Positions 10,221 through 20,191 of a DNA stretch of 64,000 nucleotides are shown here, piece after piece; the first letter of the stretch is position 1; every line of letters begins with the position of its first letter. Source of the DNA: Metellina segmentata (lineage: Eukaryota > Arthropoda > Arachnida > Araneae > Tetragnathidae). The stretch lies in NCBI GenBank assembly GCA_947359465.1, contig OX375880.1, positions 16,004,120 through 16,068,119 on the forward strand, read 5' to 3'. Under the pieces are notes generated by a model, which saw only the letters and a list, made by a program, of their open reading frames with translations, made no database searches and was not told the origin of the DNA. Made by a program: the position numbers and the translations under genes.

Positions 10221-11039
10221 GTCTGACCAATTTTGCTGATGACTAGATATCGCAGATGTTTTCATAATGACCAGATCAAAATTTAATGAGGAATTACCAC
10301 TTCAAGACACCTGGTGGATTAACTTGCACCAATATTTTTTCTGTCTACCCATTCGTACAGCTTTGTTTCAAATTACAATATGAATATTTATAAATTATAA
10401 AAAGCACGCTTCGAACATGTTCACATTTTCAGCCCTTCCTCGTTGGCCAGGCATAAAGGCTTCGACAACTCTTTTAAATGGGAGACCCCGAATTCCACCG
10501 TCATTTTTTCAAAAACATACAGCTCGAGTGTTAACTTAAAAGGTAACACGGCTGAGTCAATATAATATTATGTGTCCGCTTCCAACGGGTAAGGATAGCT
10601 TTTAATCCCGCATATAAGTGGAGGACAGTAGACCAATTAGGTAATGAGTCTGGATGAGGGCGTAAACTGCAGCTCCAGATGGAGATAAGAACGCCCAAAA
10701 TAAATGCTAATGGCGATGCACCGATGCCGGATCTAATGTCATGTCGACACCTAATTTCCCTTGCGGGCTGATCACATCTAAAACTATATATCTTTATGTC
10801 GGAGGGATGAACTTATTTCGACAAAGAATGTGTGTGTTTCGTGTTTTGGGTTGTATATTAAGTTCTTATCCTCATAACTGAATGGTTCACTCATGTATAT
10901 TGAATGGTTCGTTTCTTAAGGTCCCAATAGTTCATTTGAGTCAGGGAAAATAGTTTTTTTATAATTTTACTCACAAAGCACCTTTTTGCCTTCATGATGA
11001 CTGTCTCGACGAGGCATCGGCATTTACGAAACTGACCAG
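10221..11039. other. Unassigned region between minisatellite units
   Basis: No gene seen. It lies between a lone minisatellite unit (10174) and two and a half more (11040). No terminal inverted repeat found. Confidence 0.4.
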
Positions 11040-11176
11040 ATCTCGATGTACGAGATATCTCGTTGGAACCACTTGAAGGATTAACCCTCCTGGTGACCGA
11101 ATGTACCAGGTATCTCGTTGGAACCACTTGAAGGATTAACACTCCTGATGGCCGTATGTACGAGGTATCTCGTTGG
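11040..11176 (+). repeat. 55-bp minisatellite, about 2.5 units
   Basis: Units of the form tacgaggtatctcgttggaa ... gaaggattaaccctcctgg, the same as the large array 49 kb away (60482-62340). The right edge coincides with the break in the Tc1 transposase fragment. Confidence 0.8.
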
Positions 11177-11467
11177 AAGACGTTTTACATCCATATCTTG
11201 ATACCGTTGCTTGACAGAGGCTGCAACATGACACGGAGTATTGTCGTCCTGGAAGTAACATTCGTCCATTCCATGAAATTGCCAGAGCGTAGGAAGAACC
11301 TGATTGTCCAAAATGTTCATGTAGGCGTCAGTATTCAATTGACCAGGAACAACGTGCAAAGATCCCAGGCCATACCACGAAAAACACCCCCAAACAAGTA
11401 GTTGGATTTTATGCAAATCCGCTGGCGTCCGGTCCATTATTGTAAGGTAGTGTATACCTCTACTGCC
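11177..11467 (-). pseudogene. Tc1-like transposase fragment
   Basis: About 97 codons of a Tc1 transposase (IS630-Tc1-mariner superfamily, DDE nuclease acting on DNA ends). It contains LLVWGCFSWYGLGSLHVVPG, a central DAYMNILDNQVLPTL, and the second catalytic aspartate in YFQDDNTPCHVAASVKQRYQ. The first catalytic aspartate, the DNA-binding domain and the C-terminal acidic residue are missing. Upstream (coding sense) the frame runs without a stop into a SINE (11468-11775); downstream it runs into minisatellite. The 223-codon open frame is therefore a chance chimera of SINE, transposase and minisatellite. Confidence 0.85.
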
Positions 11468-11775
11468 TTCTTGGGGGTAGGTAGGTAGTTGAATGGCCGT
11501 CGCACTGGAGCAACATAATGGGCTATTGTGACGGTTCGAGATCCATCCCGAAGAGATGAATCCGAAACCACACCTCGTCATTTTGAACCACTGTCCGATC
11601 ACGAGGTCGACACCTGAGCGATCACCCCACTCTTCTATACCAGGACAACACGATGTCACGACAACTTTAACGTGCACCGGCGTCCCATTTACACTACGCT
11701 CTTTGGTTGGATTGAATTTCGAAATCGCAACCCTTCGGAATCTTTCAACCATGTGGTCGTGACCTGGTAGCCGGA
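11468..11775 (-). repeat. SINE S2 inserted in Tc1 transposase
   Basis: On the minus strand: head ending in gggttgcgatttcgaaattc-like B-box region, then gtgcacgttaaag, shared body (reverse of cattttgaaccactg) and tail (TACC)n, visible on the plus strand as ggtaggtaggtag at 11467-11480. It supplies the first 95 codons of the chimeric open frame. Confidence 0.75.
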
Positions 11776-12487
11776 CTGTAATGTTTGCACGCCAGCGTAT
11801 TAAGTCAAACGATCAATTCTAATGTTTGAGAGGGTAGAAGTGTGACCCCTCTCTCTAAATAGCCATATCAGCACCATGATTGTGACCTTTCTCTGCCGCT
11901 CCCAAAATTAAAATCGTGAGCGCGTAGGGTTTCAGGAACAAACTTACTTCGCGCTGACTTCGCGAGAAGTGCGGATCCATCAAAGTTAGCGCGAGAGTTG
12001 TTTTTCCGAGTCGAGTTAAAGATAAACGTGTTCCATCCCGTGTTGGTTTAGGAGCGAATGCAAGCTGGACCACACCCAGTAGCGTCGAAGGCAATCTGTC
12101 ATTTCCAGCCTGTCACTGACTGTACTCTGCTTGGTAATTGGCAACAGTCTTTAGGCACTCTCTATCTGCCGACTGACATCTCTTCTAGAAAGTAATCTGT
12201 AAGACTTGCATGTTGTGTAATTAAAGTGGTGACAATATAATGCATCAGTATTTCTGCATGCGCTTCATTTTTTCGTTTTAATTTTTCGTCTGTTCAGCGC
12301 TCGCGCTTGCATTTTGCTCCGTTCGTTTATCGTTCCTTTTGATTTGTTTGGGTTTGATTTTTTTATAATTTGTATGGCTTTATGTTTTGAGTTAATTTCT
12401 TTTGCTTTGTTTAGTTTAGTCAAACTTTTTATATCATTCGCTTTTCGATGCGATTCTTTCTTGTTCTTTCTAATGGTTTCCACGCAG
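11776..12487. other. Unassigned; T-rich 3' half
   Basis: No gene seen. 12265-12480 is strongly T-rich on the plus strand, which gives an artificial lysine-rich frame on the minus strand. Confidence 0.45.
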
Positions 12488-12808
12488 ACTAATCGGTATA
12501 GTGGTTAAGGTGTAAAAGGTTAAGGTGCTTACAAACATCCGGGTCCGGATGTTTGTAAGCGTATGGTGTAGAGGCGGCTGGTGCACCTTAAATATGTCGT
12601 GGCCGAAAGTCCTCACGTTAGGTTGGTGTGGAAGTTTGGAGATTGGGGTGCCATCTCAGGTGTTACTTCGTCATTTGACCGTGGTTCAAAATTACGAGGT
12701 GTTGTCCTCGGATCTTTCCCTTAAGGGATTGACGCCGGACCGTCGTCAATAGCCCGTTGTGTTGCTCTAGTCTCTAGTACGACGTTAACTAAAATTACCA
12801 TTACCTAA
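12488..12808 (+). repeat. SINE S1 with B box replaced by a palindrome
   Basis: Body and tail are typical S1 (aagtcctcacgttaggttgg through attaccattacc). In the head, gtggttaaggtg is followed not by the usual tctagatcgg/B-box stretch but by a perfect 34-nt palindrome (12527-12560; 16-bp arms, 2-nt centre), an inverted copy of the gtccggatgtttgtaagc segment next to it. The internal promoter is thus broken. Confidence 0.85.
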
Positions 12809-13414
12809 TGGTTTTCACCAGAGATGCGAAGACTTGTTAAAACCAAGAGCCAGAGATTCACTTAACTTATGGGAAGGCCGCGCAAGAAACCATGAATCAT
12901 TTTCTATAATTTATTAGTACATATCATACATTTTATTTTGTTTGCATTTATCAAGTACTGTCACAAAGAAAAATATAAAATTAAATAAAAACTTCAACTT
13001 GAAGCGTGGCATTGCATTAATAATTGTTTTTATAATTGGTTCAACTTTTGTAGTAGCCAAAAATGATTTAAAATTTTCATTAGTCAAGCGGTTCCAATTT
13101 TTAGCTTTGTTAATATTCCTGACTAAAAGTTTGTTCACAGTTAACCCAAAGGGTCTTGTGCATTTTAACAAATTATCTAGCAAAGATTTACGAGTAAGTT
13201 TATCTACCGAAACAACGACAGAAGCTTAATAAATTGTCTTCATAAATTTATTTTGAAAGTTCTTATAGTTTTACACATGTTGGTGAGTTCAAGCTGTACT
13301 GATTCAATTTCAGGTAAAACGGTTGCTAAACAAATCTAGAAATGGGTTTACTATTTAGAAAATATGAAACAAGATTTTCGAAACGTCATTGAACTTTTCA
13401 GAAACTTTCTTGTA
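12809..13414. other. Unassigned AT-rich region
   Basis: Overlapping frames of about 90 codons on both strands (12914-13229) with low-complexity composition. No recognised domain. Confidence 0.4.
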
Positions 13415-13957
13415 AGGCCCGGTGCACACATCCGGTTTTCAAAGTGCGGCGCAACTGCCGCAACGCAAGTGCGGTATGAGATACATTAGATCCAATGGAG
13501 TCGTGCACACATGCCGCCGCTGTGGCGACACACGTTCAACTTGCGTGTAATTTGTACCGCAGTTCCCCACAGTGCAGCAGCTCTCCGCAAAGTCGCCGCA
13601 CACGCTTCTCCGGTCTCAAGTACCTTGTTTTCATAAGTAAATGGAATATAAATAATAATTAATAAATGTTCATATACAGTACCGTCTATTTTGTTTCAAA
13701 TATATTTTTTGTACACCAAGTAGGGTCAGGTGGTGTAATTGTAAACAAGCTATACAAGCGCCCACGTGGGATTCCGAGAAACTAAAAAGTTTTAAAATAT
13801 GAAAGGTGGTAACCCTGATGATGCAATAAGGGGATTCCGTATTTCTTTGAACCACAGCTGATAGCAATATGTTTAGTTGAAACATTTCTGGTTGAAAAGT
13901 TTGGGTTTCACAGTTTTTGTGTGCTGCATTTTCTGCTGCCTTCCATAATATATTGAA

Positions 13958-15447
13958 CTAGGGGGCTTGCCCCCTGCTCGCTAACGCTCGCCAACCCCCG
14001 GAGGATTGCTTCGCAATCCTCATTGGTTCGCTGCGCGAACCTATGCTCGCTTCGCTTGCCTCAATGAAGACATGTGTCCTAGCAGAAGGGATTGTTTACA
14101 AAATATGTTACCCAAAAAATGTTTGGTACAGCTACACTCTACGTTTATGAGTGATGGCAACGACTTGGGCGATTTTTTTGGCGCACTTCTAGTAGCGAGT
14201 TACGATAAATTAAGGCAACCCATCTTTCGTTTCGGTTGTTATGGTTTTCATGGCAAGCTCGGCAAACGGAAACTTTCAATTTCCATTTTGAATATTCTAG
14301 AAAGTTCTTCCAAAATTCGTTCAAGTCGTTTGATTTCATTGATTCGTTTGAAATGTTTTCTTTCCTCCCATTGGTTATTTTGATTTTAAAATATCCTTTG
14401 ATTGCATTGGTCGTTATAATTTTTTTTTCTTTGATACCATTGGTTCATTTATTTGTATTTCTACAGTTGTGGAATTTTTATTTCATAATAATTTTTTTTC
14501 ACGGCAGAGTTCTGACATGTATTGTTTTTTTGCATTTGTGGAATATTCTTGTTTCGTAATTTTTTTTCTCGGAACCGTTCTGATGTATCAGGTTGTATTA
14601 TTTCTTGCTTTTTTTTCTTTTAAAAATCGTTTTCTTTTTCAACTTGCCTACTGTATTTAGTGTAATTGATAAGTTTCAGTGTATTCTTTATCCAACATTC
14701 GTAGCTTAGTTTCTCTGCTGGTTCACAAACGTGTTTTGATATATGCTTAAGTTTACTACATTTTGTGAAAGTTTTTTTTTAATATTCTTTTTAAAACGTT
14801 CTGAAAATGTTTAAAAAGTGTGTTGTAAAAAGAAAAAAAGTTTTGACAATAAAAGAGTTAGGAAATAATTATTTCCTTGGCGACTTTAGAAGTTCGCCAA
14901 AAAAAATCGCCAAGTCGTTGCCATCACTCATAAACGTAGAGTGTAGCTGTGCCAAATGTTTTTCAAATATAAATTTGCTGTATTACAGAAAAAATATATA
15001 CAGTATCTCTAAAATCAGAATTCAAATGAAAACTTTGTGCAAATTTTAACTCGAAATGTGAGCGTTGCTTTGGAAATTGAATACCCAGCATGTTGTTTGT
15101 GTGTACATTTTCCCAGCACTCAAACGACCCACATTTTTTCATTGAGTTTGTTGCCGAAAGTTGTAGTGCAAGCGTCTTGTTGAACTATGATTGTTGGCCC
15201 TGAAAAGAACCGTTTTTTAAATGGCCCTGAAAAGATCCTCCGCTTTCCTTGATTTCTATTATAAACTAACTGCAACAGCTCATTAAAATTTCCTTTTTTT
15301 TTTCAATAAAATTTTATCCGATAACGCTATAAATTCAATTCAAGCGCGCGAGGCTACGTGAAAAACAAATAATCGTACAATGTTGCCAAAACGCGATAGC
15401 TAATAACGTCTTTTTTGCGTGCCACGTAAGAGAATTATATATATAGA
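13958..15447 (-). mobile_element. Nonautonomous Helitron, long (downstream) monomer
   Basis: Read on the minus strand it starts TCTATATATATAATTCTCTT (15447) and ends in a hairpin, gggggcaagccccc, followed at once by CTAG (13961-13958). These are the TC...hairpin-CTRR termini of canonical Helitrons, which move by rolling-circle replication. No Rep/helicase coding is present, so it needs an autonomous partner. Of its 1490 bp, 829 bp are a later insertion (14125-14953); without it and the duplicated 8 bp it is about 653 bp, like the upstream monomer. Its 5' end directly follows the CTAG of the monomer at 15448. Confidence 0.85.
14125..14953 (-). mobile_element. 829-bp TIR element with 8-bp target duplication, copy 1
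   Basis: Long terminal inverted repeats: ggtacagctacactctacg at the left and the inverse at the right, extending through gtttatgagtgatggcaacg and beyond. The 8-bp flanks are identical (AAATGTTT at 14117-14124 and 14954-14961), as expected for hAT- or P-type transposases. The ends do not show a classic hAT CAGxG start, so the superfamily is open. The interior is T-rich, without a transposase. A second copy lies at 57907-58717 at a different site in another Helitron. Confidence 0.8.
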
Positions 15448-16094
15448 CTAGGGGGCCCGCCCCCTGCTCGCTAACGCTCGCCAACCCCCGGAGAATTGCT
15501 TCGCAATTCTCATTGGTTCGCTGCGCGAACCTATGCTCGCTTCGCTCGCATCAATGAAGACACGTGTCCTAGCAGAAGGGATTGATTACAAAATAAGATA
15601 TTCCAAAAAAATATTTTTCAAATCTAAATTTGTTGCATTACATAAAAGATATATACAGTACCTCTAGAATCAGAATTTAAATGAAAACTTTGAGCAAATT
15701 TTTACTCGCAATGTGGACGCTGCTTCGGAAATTGAATACCCAGTATGTTGTTTGTGTGTACATTTCCCCAGTACTCGAGCCACCCATACACATTTTGACT
15801 GAGTTTGTTGTCGAAAGTTGTAGTGCATGCGTCTTGTTGTACTATAATTGTTAGCCTTGAAAAGGACCGTTTTTTAAATAGCCCTGAAAAGATCCTCCGC
15901 TTTCTTAGATTTCTATTACAAACCGCAACAGCTCGTCTAAAATTCATTTTTTTCAATAAAATTTCATCCGATAACACTATAGATTCAAATGAGTCGCGAG
16001 GCTCCTAGTAAACAAACAATCGCACAATGTTGCCAAAACGCGGTAACAAATAACGTCTTTTTTGCGTGCCACGTAAGAGAAATATATATATAGA
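15448..16094 (-). mobile_element. Nonautonomous Helitron, short (upstream) monomer
   Basis: Minus strand: starts TCTATATATATATTTCTCTT (16094), ends with hairpin gggggcgggccccc then CTAG (15451-15448). 647 bp, noncoding. It contains cgcgttttggcaacattgtg, a paired-repeat region (aattgcgaagcaatt, ggttcgcgcagcgaacc) before the 3' hairpin, and ggcgagcgttagcgagc. The CTAG is followed without any spacer base by the TC of the next monomer. Confidence 0.85.
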
Positions 16095-16297
16095 AGGTAT
16101 GTTGTTCCAATTCTTTACTACGGTCAGTTATGTTTCTATCGATCAGAAAATCATTGACTTTTGCTTCTGGGAACTTTAATTCACCTACAGTTTAAGGTTT
16201 ACAATTACCCCATATTTTTCAAGGGACGGGGTAATTGTAAACATATTCTTAAAAACTTTGCCAATAGTTTCGTTCAATTTGTATTGAAAACTAATAT

Positions 16298-16520
16298 GTT
16301 TTCCAGTGTAATTTCGTATTTAATCGTATTTAGTACGTTTGAATTGCGTTTTCTTGCATTTTTCATGTTTATGGGGAGCAGGAAAACTGATTTACTAAAA
16401 TTTCACATATATGGTGAAGTTCGTACAACTGATCAAGTACTGTCAGACTTGAAGGAGGCAGAAGAGAAAAAGAACAAAAGGAAACCTAATGAGAAGATAG
16501 TGAACGAGCCAAACGGGTAA
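16298..16520 (+). pseudogene. pogo-superfamily transposase C-terminal remnant, copy 2
   Basis: Same segment as at 5113-5449, here on the plus strand: YGEVRTTDQVLSDLKEAEEK then KNKRKPNEKIVNEP and a stop (ends 16520). The expected acidic tail is lost to the stop and to the internal deletion of this element. It stays in frame where copy 1 is frameshifted, so the two copies decayed independently. Confidence 0.5.
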
Positions 16521-16792
16521 GCAAGAAACCAAGAAAGAAGCAAATGGAAAGTGACATGTTAATTTAGTAGGGTGAACAATGTTTAATTACTTTATCAAGA
16601 AATTGAAAATAGGGACTGAAAGAAAACATACAACTTTTGTTTACAATTACCCCTCCTTACCTTAAGCGAAATAAACACGTTTTTCTTCGATAGATATCCA
16701 TAGCAAATGGCACGAAATGAGTATTTCCGTCATTTCACGGTTATGTGTGAATAGTTGGGCTTCAGCTCCGTTCGGATGTGTGCACCGGGCCT

Positions 16793-18139
16793 ATTTAAGA
16801 AAGTGACCGTAATGAGGTATTTTCACCTTTTTTTAATTTCCATTTTATTATGTTAGAGGATGAAAATCTATGAAAAATGACGTATATATTATTGAAATTG
16901 GAAAACTATTCCCCGGGTTATTAATTTTTAAATTTCGTTTCCTGTTTTGGCGGGAAAAACAGGAATTTCGTAATGGCTGCTCTGTGACGTCACAGCACAT
17001 AGTAACCCACTGCGCCGGCATTGCTATGGTTGTTTATAACTTGGACAAGTTTATAACTATAATTTGGACAAGTTCAGTAATGATACTTAGTGTAAAAGGG
17101 CTTAATCAATTTCTAAAACCTTTTCAAAAACTCTTTGAATATTTCTGTTCTGCATAATATTTTAAATTATTAATTGAACCTTTCACTTGTTTATTTTTTA
17201 TGATTGCCCTTTTGTAAACAGTATTTGTACTAGTGATTTGTTGGTTCATGAAGTACTTTGTATAAACAGTTACTATCTTATTTACTGCAGCTTATGAAAT
17301 AAATTTGCGAATCAATATAGACACGTGTTGATTTCATACAAGAGCGATAGCGAGTGTACAGGGAGCGTAGATGAGAGATGTAAATAAAAGCTCAGCTATG
17401 CGCAATGACGTCACATCCAATGGCGGCCTGTTTTTGGATCACGTGACTTTGTTTCGTTTTCAACAAAATTAAAATTGATTTTACAATCATTTCAAAATTA
17501 TTTTGAAAGTTTAAACGCAATATTTAAGAATTTTTAAACTTAGAAATACTAGAAAAGATCATTTGTAAGCAAAACCCTCGCACATGCAAATACCTCATTC
17601 CCTGACTTTAATTGGGTTTTAAATGGATTTTAATTCAATTCAAAAGACAAAAAGTGGTCGTTAAGTTGAATAACCAATTGATCATTGCCCTAAAGACGCG
17701 TATTTAACGTATTTAAATGGAGGGGAGATAAGTAATGTCAATCAGAAAAGCGAAATCCCATTACACCATTCCGGACTTTTTATATCAGGACACTTCCAGA
17801 CTTTTTCTCAGTCATGAAAATTTCAACCATCAATTCATTATAAGAACCACTCCAATGTTTGATCGCGACTTTACCACCCCATTTCTGTGTAAAAAATTAA
17901 GTTATCGTATTCGCTTCCAATGACTTAAATAACCTTTTTGACCTGTCAACCAAATTTTATAAAAATAAATTGTTGAAACCACAATTTTCATAACATATAC
18001 AAACCCTAGTTTAATCCTAGGGTTTAACCTAAATAACCTGTCGTGTGACTTGTTGAAATTAAAATAACACATGGTGATCGGGTCGCCAGCAAATAAACGG
18101 AGGGCCGCATGTGGACAGCGGAAATATTTCGGTTTCGTT
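16793..18139. other. Unassigned AT-rich region
   Basis: No gene or repeat relative recognised. The largest open frame (95 codons from 16870) has no domain signature. Confidence 0.4.
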
Positions 18140-18305
18140 GCGTTGGAGAGTGGGTTGCCAGCTCAGAGGTTGCCTCCTCATCTGACCGTGGCTCAAAATT
18201 ACGTGGTGGTGTCCTCGAATCTTTCCCCTAAGGGATTGGTCCCGGACCGTCGTCAATAGCCCGTTATGTTGCTCTAGTATGACGTTATTTAAAATTTCCA
18301 ATTTA
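18140..18305 (+). repeat. SINE S1, 5'-truncated
   Basis: Starts in the body at ttggagagtgggttgccagc and runs through tcccggaccgtcgtcaatag to the A-rich end near 18305. Head absent. Confidence 0.8.
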
Positions 18306-18964
18306 CCAAAAAAAACGTACAGGGTTAAAGATGATGTATAGTCCATTTTGTGAGCCACTGTATATACATCACGTACCACTCTACTTTCAAAGTTCTCCCC
18401 TCTTGGTTAGGTGGTTATATTTCTCGACCCTCTCCAGCCCGTCACGGACACACGCAATACCGGTAACTTCCACGGGGGCACCCTTTCACATCCACAGATA
18501 GAAAAGAAGCCATAGTTTCCCAGCAAACAAACGCGTCGCAAAACAAGAGTCGCGTCTGTTTGTCGGCACGTCAACAAACTTCCCGTGCACGGCGGAGCCC
18601 CCCTAAGCCTTATTGTCTAATGGAAGCCCGGCGGCGGCTTACCGTGGTTGCGACATGCCGGTAAGCGCCTTTTCCAGAAACCTGCCAAGTGTCCCGGACT
18701 GCAATCCGATTACCTGCCCGCTCCCGGTTAATGGCGATGCGAGGCTTTGGCAGGGGGACGCTACCGATTTCGTTCTGCTGGGGTGGATGTGGACGGACGA
18801 TGCGAGGTGTGAAGCCCTGCTGAATGGGAATGGAATGATTTTTGAAGAATTCCGTGTGTACACGCAGTGGTTCAGGGTTTGAACACTGATCTAGTGGCCT
18901 GCGAGTTGCAGACCAAAGGAGGATCGATTCCCTCTTGGGTGTATTTATCTCTTCTCTTGACGCG
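18306..18964. other. Unassigned GC-richer block
   Basis: Clearly more GC-rich than its surroundings around 18440-18860, with open frames of 89 (+, 18613-18882) and 74 (-) codons overlapping. No recognised domain, and no splice or start context strong enough to call a gene. It could be unique host sequence. Confidence 0.4.
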
Positions 18965-19240
18965 AAAGCGGGTAGGTAGATAGGCAGTCAAATAATGTCG
19001 TCCTGGAACAACGCAACGGACTATTGGCGTATCCGGATGGGAAATATACGGGAAAAATAATTCGGAATTTTGAACCACTGTTAGATGCCGATAACACCTG
19101 GCACCCCATTCGCCAAACTTCCACACCACGCCACCGTGAGGACATTTAAAGCAACGGCAGATTTAACGCTCACCATCCCCTTTGTACACGACGATCTGTG
19201 GCTGGTCCGAGTTTCGGACTCGCAACCCTTCGGTTGCGAA
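18965..19240 (-). repeat. SINE S2, diverged
   Basis: Minus strand: head ending cgaagggttgcgagtccgaa, then ggggatggtgagcgttaaat, body gtgtggaagtttggcgaatg, and tail (ctatctacctaccc). Confidence 0.7.
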
Positions 19241-19261
19241 TTCGTTGCTTTTCCATGAAGT

Positions 19262-19310
19262 TGATCATTCCGCCGACCAACCGGTCTGGTGGTTGATTTG
19301 TTAGCCTCAA
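19262..19310 (+). repeat. SINE S1 head fragment
   Basis: Only the first part of the tRNA-like head (gccgaccaaccggtctggtg through ttagcctcaattgagtgg) is present. A near-identical fragment recurs at 20006-20052. Confidence 0.65.
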
Positions 19311-19343
19311 TTGAGTGGTATATCTTAAACTTGCTACATAACC

Positions 19344-19666
19344 GCCGACCAACCGGTATAGTGGTTAAGGTGTTAGCCTCTAGATCGGAAGGTTCCTGGT
19401 TCGAATCCGGGTTCGGGCATGGATGTTTGTAAGCGTATGGTGTAGAGGCAGCTGGTGCACCTTAAATCTGTCGTGGCCGAAAGTCCTCACGTTGGGTTGG
19501 CGTGGAAGTTTGGAGAGTGGGGTGCCAGCTCAGGTGTTGCTTCGTCATCTGACCGTGGTTCAAAATTACGAGGTGTTGTCCTCGGATCTTTCCCTTAAGG
19601 GACTGAACCCGAACCGTCGTCAATAGCCCGTTGTGTTGCTCTAGTACGACGTTAACTAAAATTACC
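19344..19666 (+). repeat. SINE S1, reference full-length copy
   Basis: About 323 bp. The head resembles a tRNA gene: A-box-like ggtatagtggttaagg around 19354 and a perfect B box GGTTCGAATCC at 19398-19408, so RNA polymerase III transcription is plausible. The body runs gaggcagctggtgcacctta, cctcacgttgggttgg, ggtgccagctcaggtgttgc, catctgaccgtggttcaaaa, gggactgaacccgaaccg and ends gtacgacgttaactaaaatt with an ATTACC-type tail. Other copies show 9-16 bp target duplications (for example at 23674/24020), so it is a LINE-mobilised SINE. It encodes no protein; the 67-codon frame that recurs in many copies is incidental. Confidence 0.9.
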
Positions 19667-19675
19667 AAATTACTA

Positions 19676-19985
19676 AGATGTTAGCCTCTAGATCGGAAGG
19701 TTCATGGTTCGAATCCGGGTCCGGGCATGGATGTTTTTAAGCGTATGGTGTAGAGGCGGCTGGTCCACCTTAAAAATGTCGTGGCCGAAAGTCCTCACGT
19801 TGGGTTGGCGTGGAAGTTTGGAGAGTGGGTGCCAGCTCAGGTGCTGCTTCGTCATCTGACCGTGGTTCAAAATTACGAGGTGTTGTCCTCGGATCTTTCC
19901 CTTAAGGGACTGATCCCGGACCGTCGTCAATAGCCCGTTGTGTTGCTCTAGTATGACGTTAACTAAAATTACCATTACTATTACC
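19676..19985 (+). repeat. SINE S1, head-truncated, tandem
   Basis: Starts at aagatgttagcctctagatc, keeps the B box and body, and ends attaccattactattacc. Separated by only about 10 bp from the copy at 19344. Confidence 0.85.
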
Positions 19986-20005
19986 ATCCATGAAGTTGAT
20001 AATTC

Positions 20006-20052
20006 CGCCGACCAACCGTCTGGTGGTTGAGGTTTTAGCCTCAATTCAGTGG
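20006..20052 (+). repeat. SINE S1 head fragment (duplicate of 19262)
   Basis: ccatgaagttgataattccg and gccgaccaaccgtctggtgg repeat the sequence at 19253-19305, so the two full SINEs between them sit inside a duplicated segment or between diverged copies. Confidence 0.6.
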
Positions 20053-20099
20053 TGTTTAAACTTGCTGAATAACCCGACGTTTTTTGATCGGGTTTCGAG

Positions 20100-20191
20100 T
20101 ATGACCGCGACAGTTAAACTATGACCGCGACAGTTAAACTATGACCGCGACAGTTAAACTATTACTGCGACAGTTAAACTATGACCGCGAC
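20100..20191 (+). repeat. 20-bp tandem repeat, about 4.5 units
   Basis: Unit ATGACCGCGACAGTTAAACT repeated at exact 20-bp spacing with one variant unit (attactgcg). Short array; function unknown. Confidence 0.9.

Larger units (their letters stand above)
13723..16662 (+). mobile_element. TA-inserted DNA transposon, copy 2, carrying Helitrons
   Basis: Flanked by TA (13721-13722 and 16663-16664). Ends gggtcaggtggtgtaattg and, inverted, aggtaaggaggggtaattg: about 24-bp imperfect inverted repeats sharing taattgtaaac. Own sequence is about 803 bp after removing the Helitron dimer (13958-16094). Compared with copy 1 it lacks roughly 0.9 kb following the transposase remnant. The TA duplication and related coding remnant place it in the Tc1/mariner/pogo superfamily. 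Confidence 0.8.
13415..16792 (-). mobile_element. Family X TIR element, copy 2, interrupted
   Basis: Inverted ends aggcccggtgcacacatccg (13415) and cggatgtgtgcaccgggcct (to 16792). Its own sequence is 13415-13722 plus 16663-16792, about 438 bp together, close to the 427-437 bp of other copies. The interior is occupied by the TA-inserted element 13723-16662. Joining the flanks across one TA restores the sequence of copies 1 and 3. Confidence 0.85.

Noticed and set aside
12265..12483. Lysine-rich 72-codon frame
   Set aside because: Low-complexity reading of a T-rich stretch with no homologous signature.
13958..16094. LTR retrotransposon suggested by two direct repeats in tandem
   Set aside because: The repeats abut directly, have Helitron termini (TC, 3' hairpin, CTAG) and no primer-binding site, polypurine tract or target duplication.
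19344..19666. tRNA gene from the head sequence with A and B boxes
   Set aside because: No acceptor stem or anticodon arm folds properly, and the sequence continues into the SINE body with many copies.
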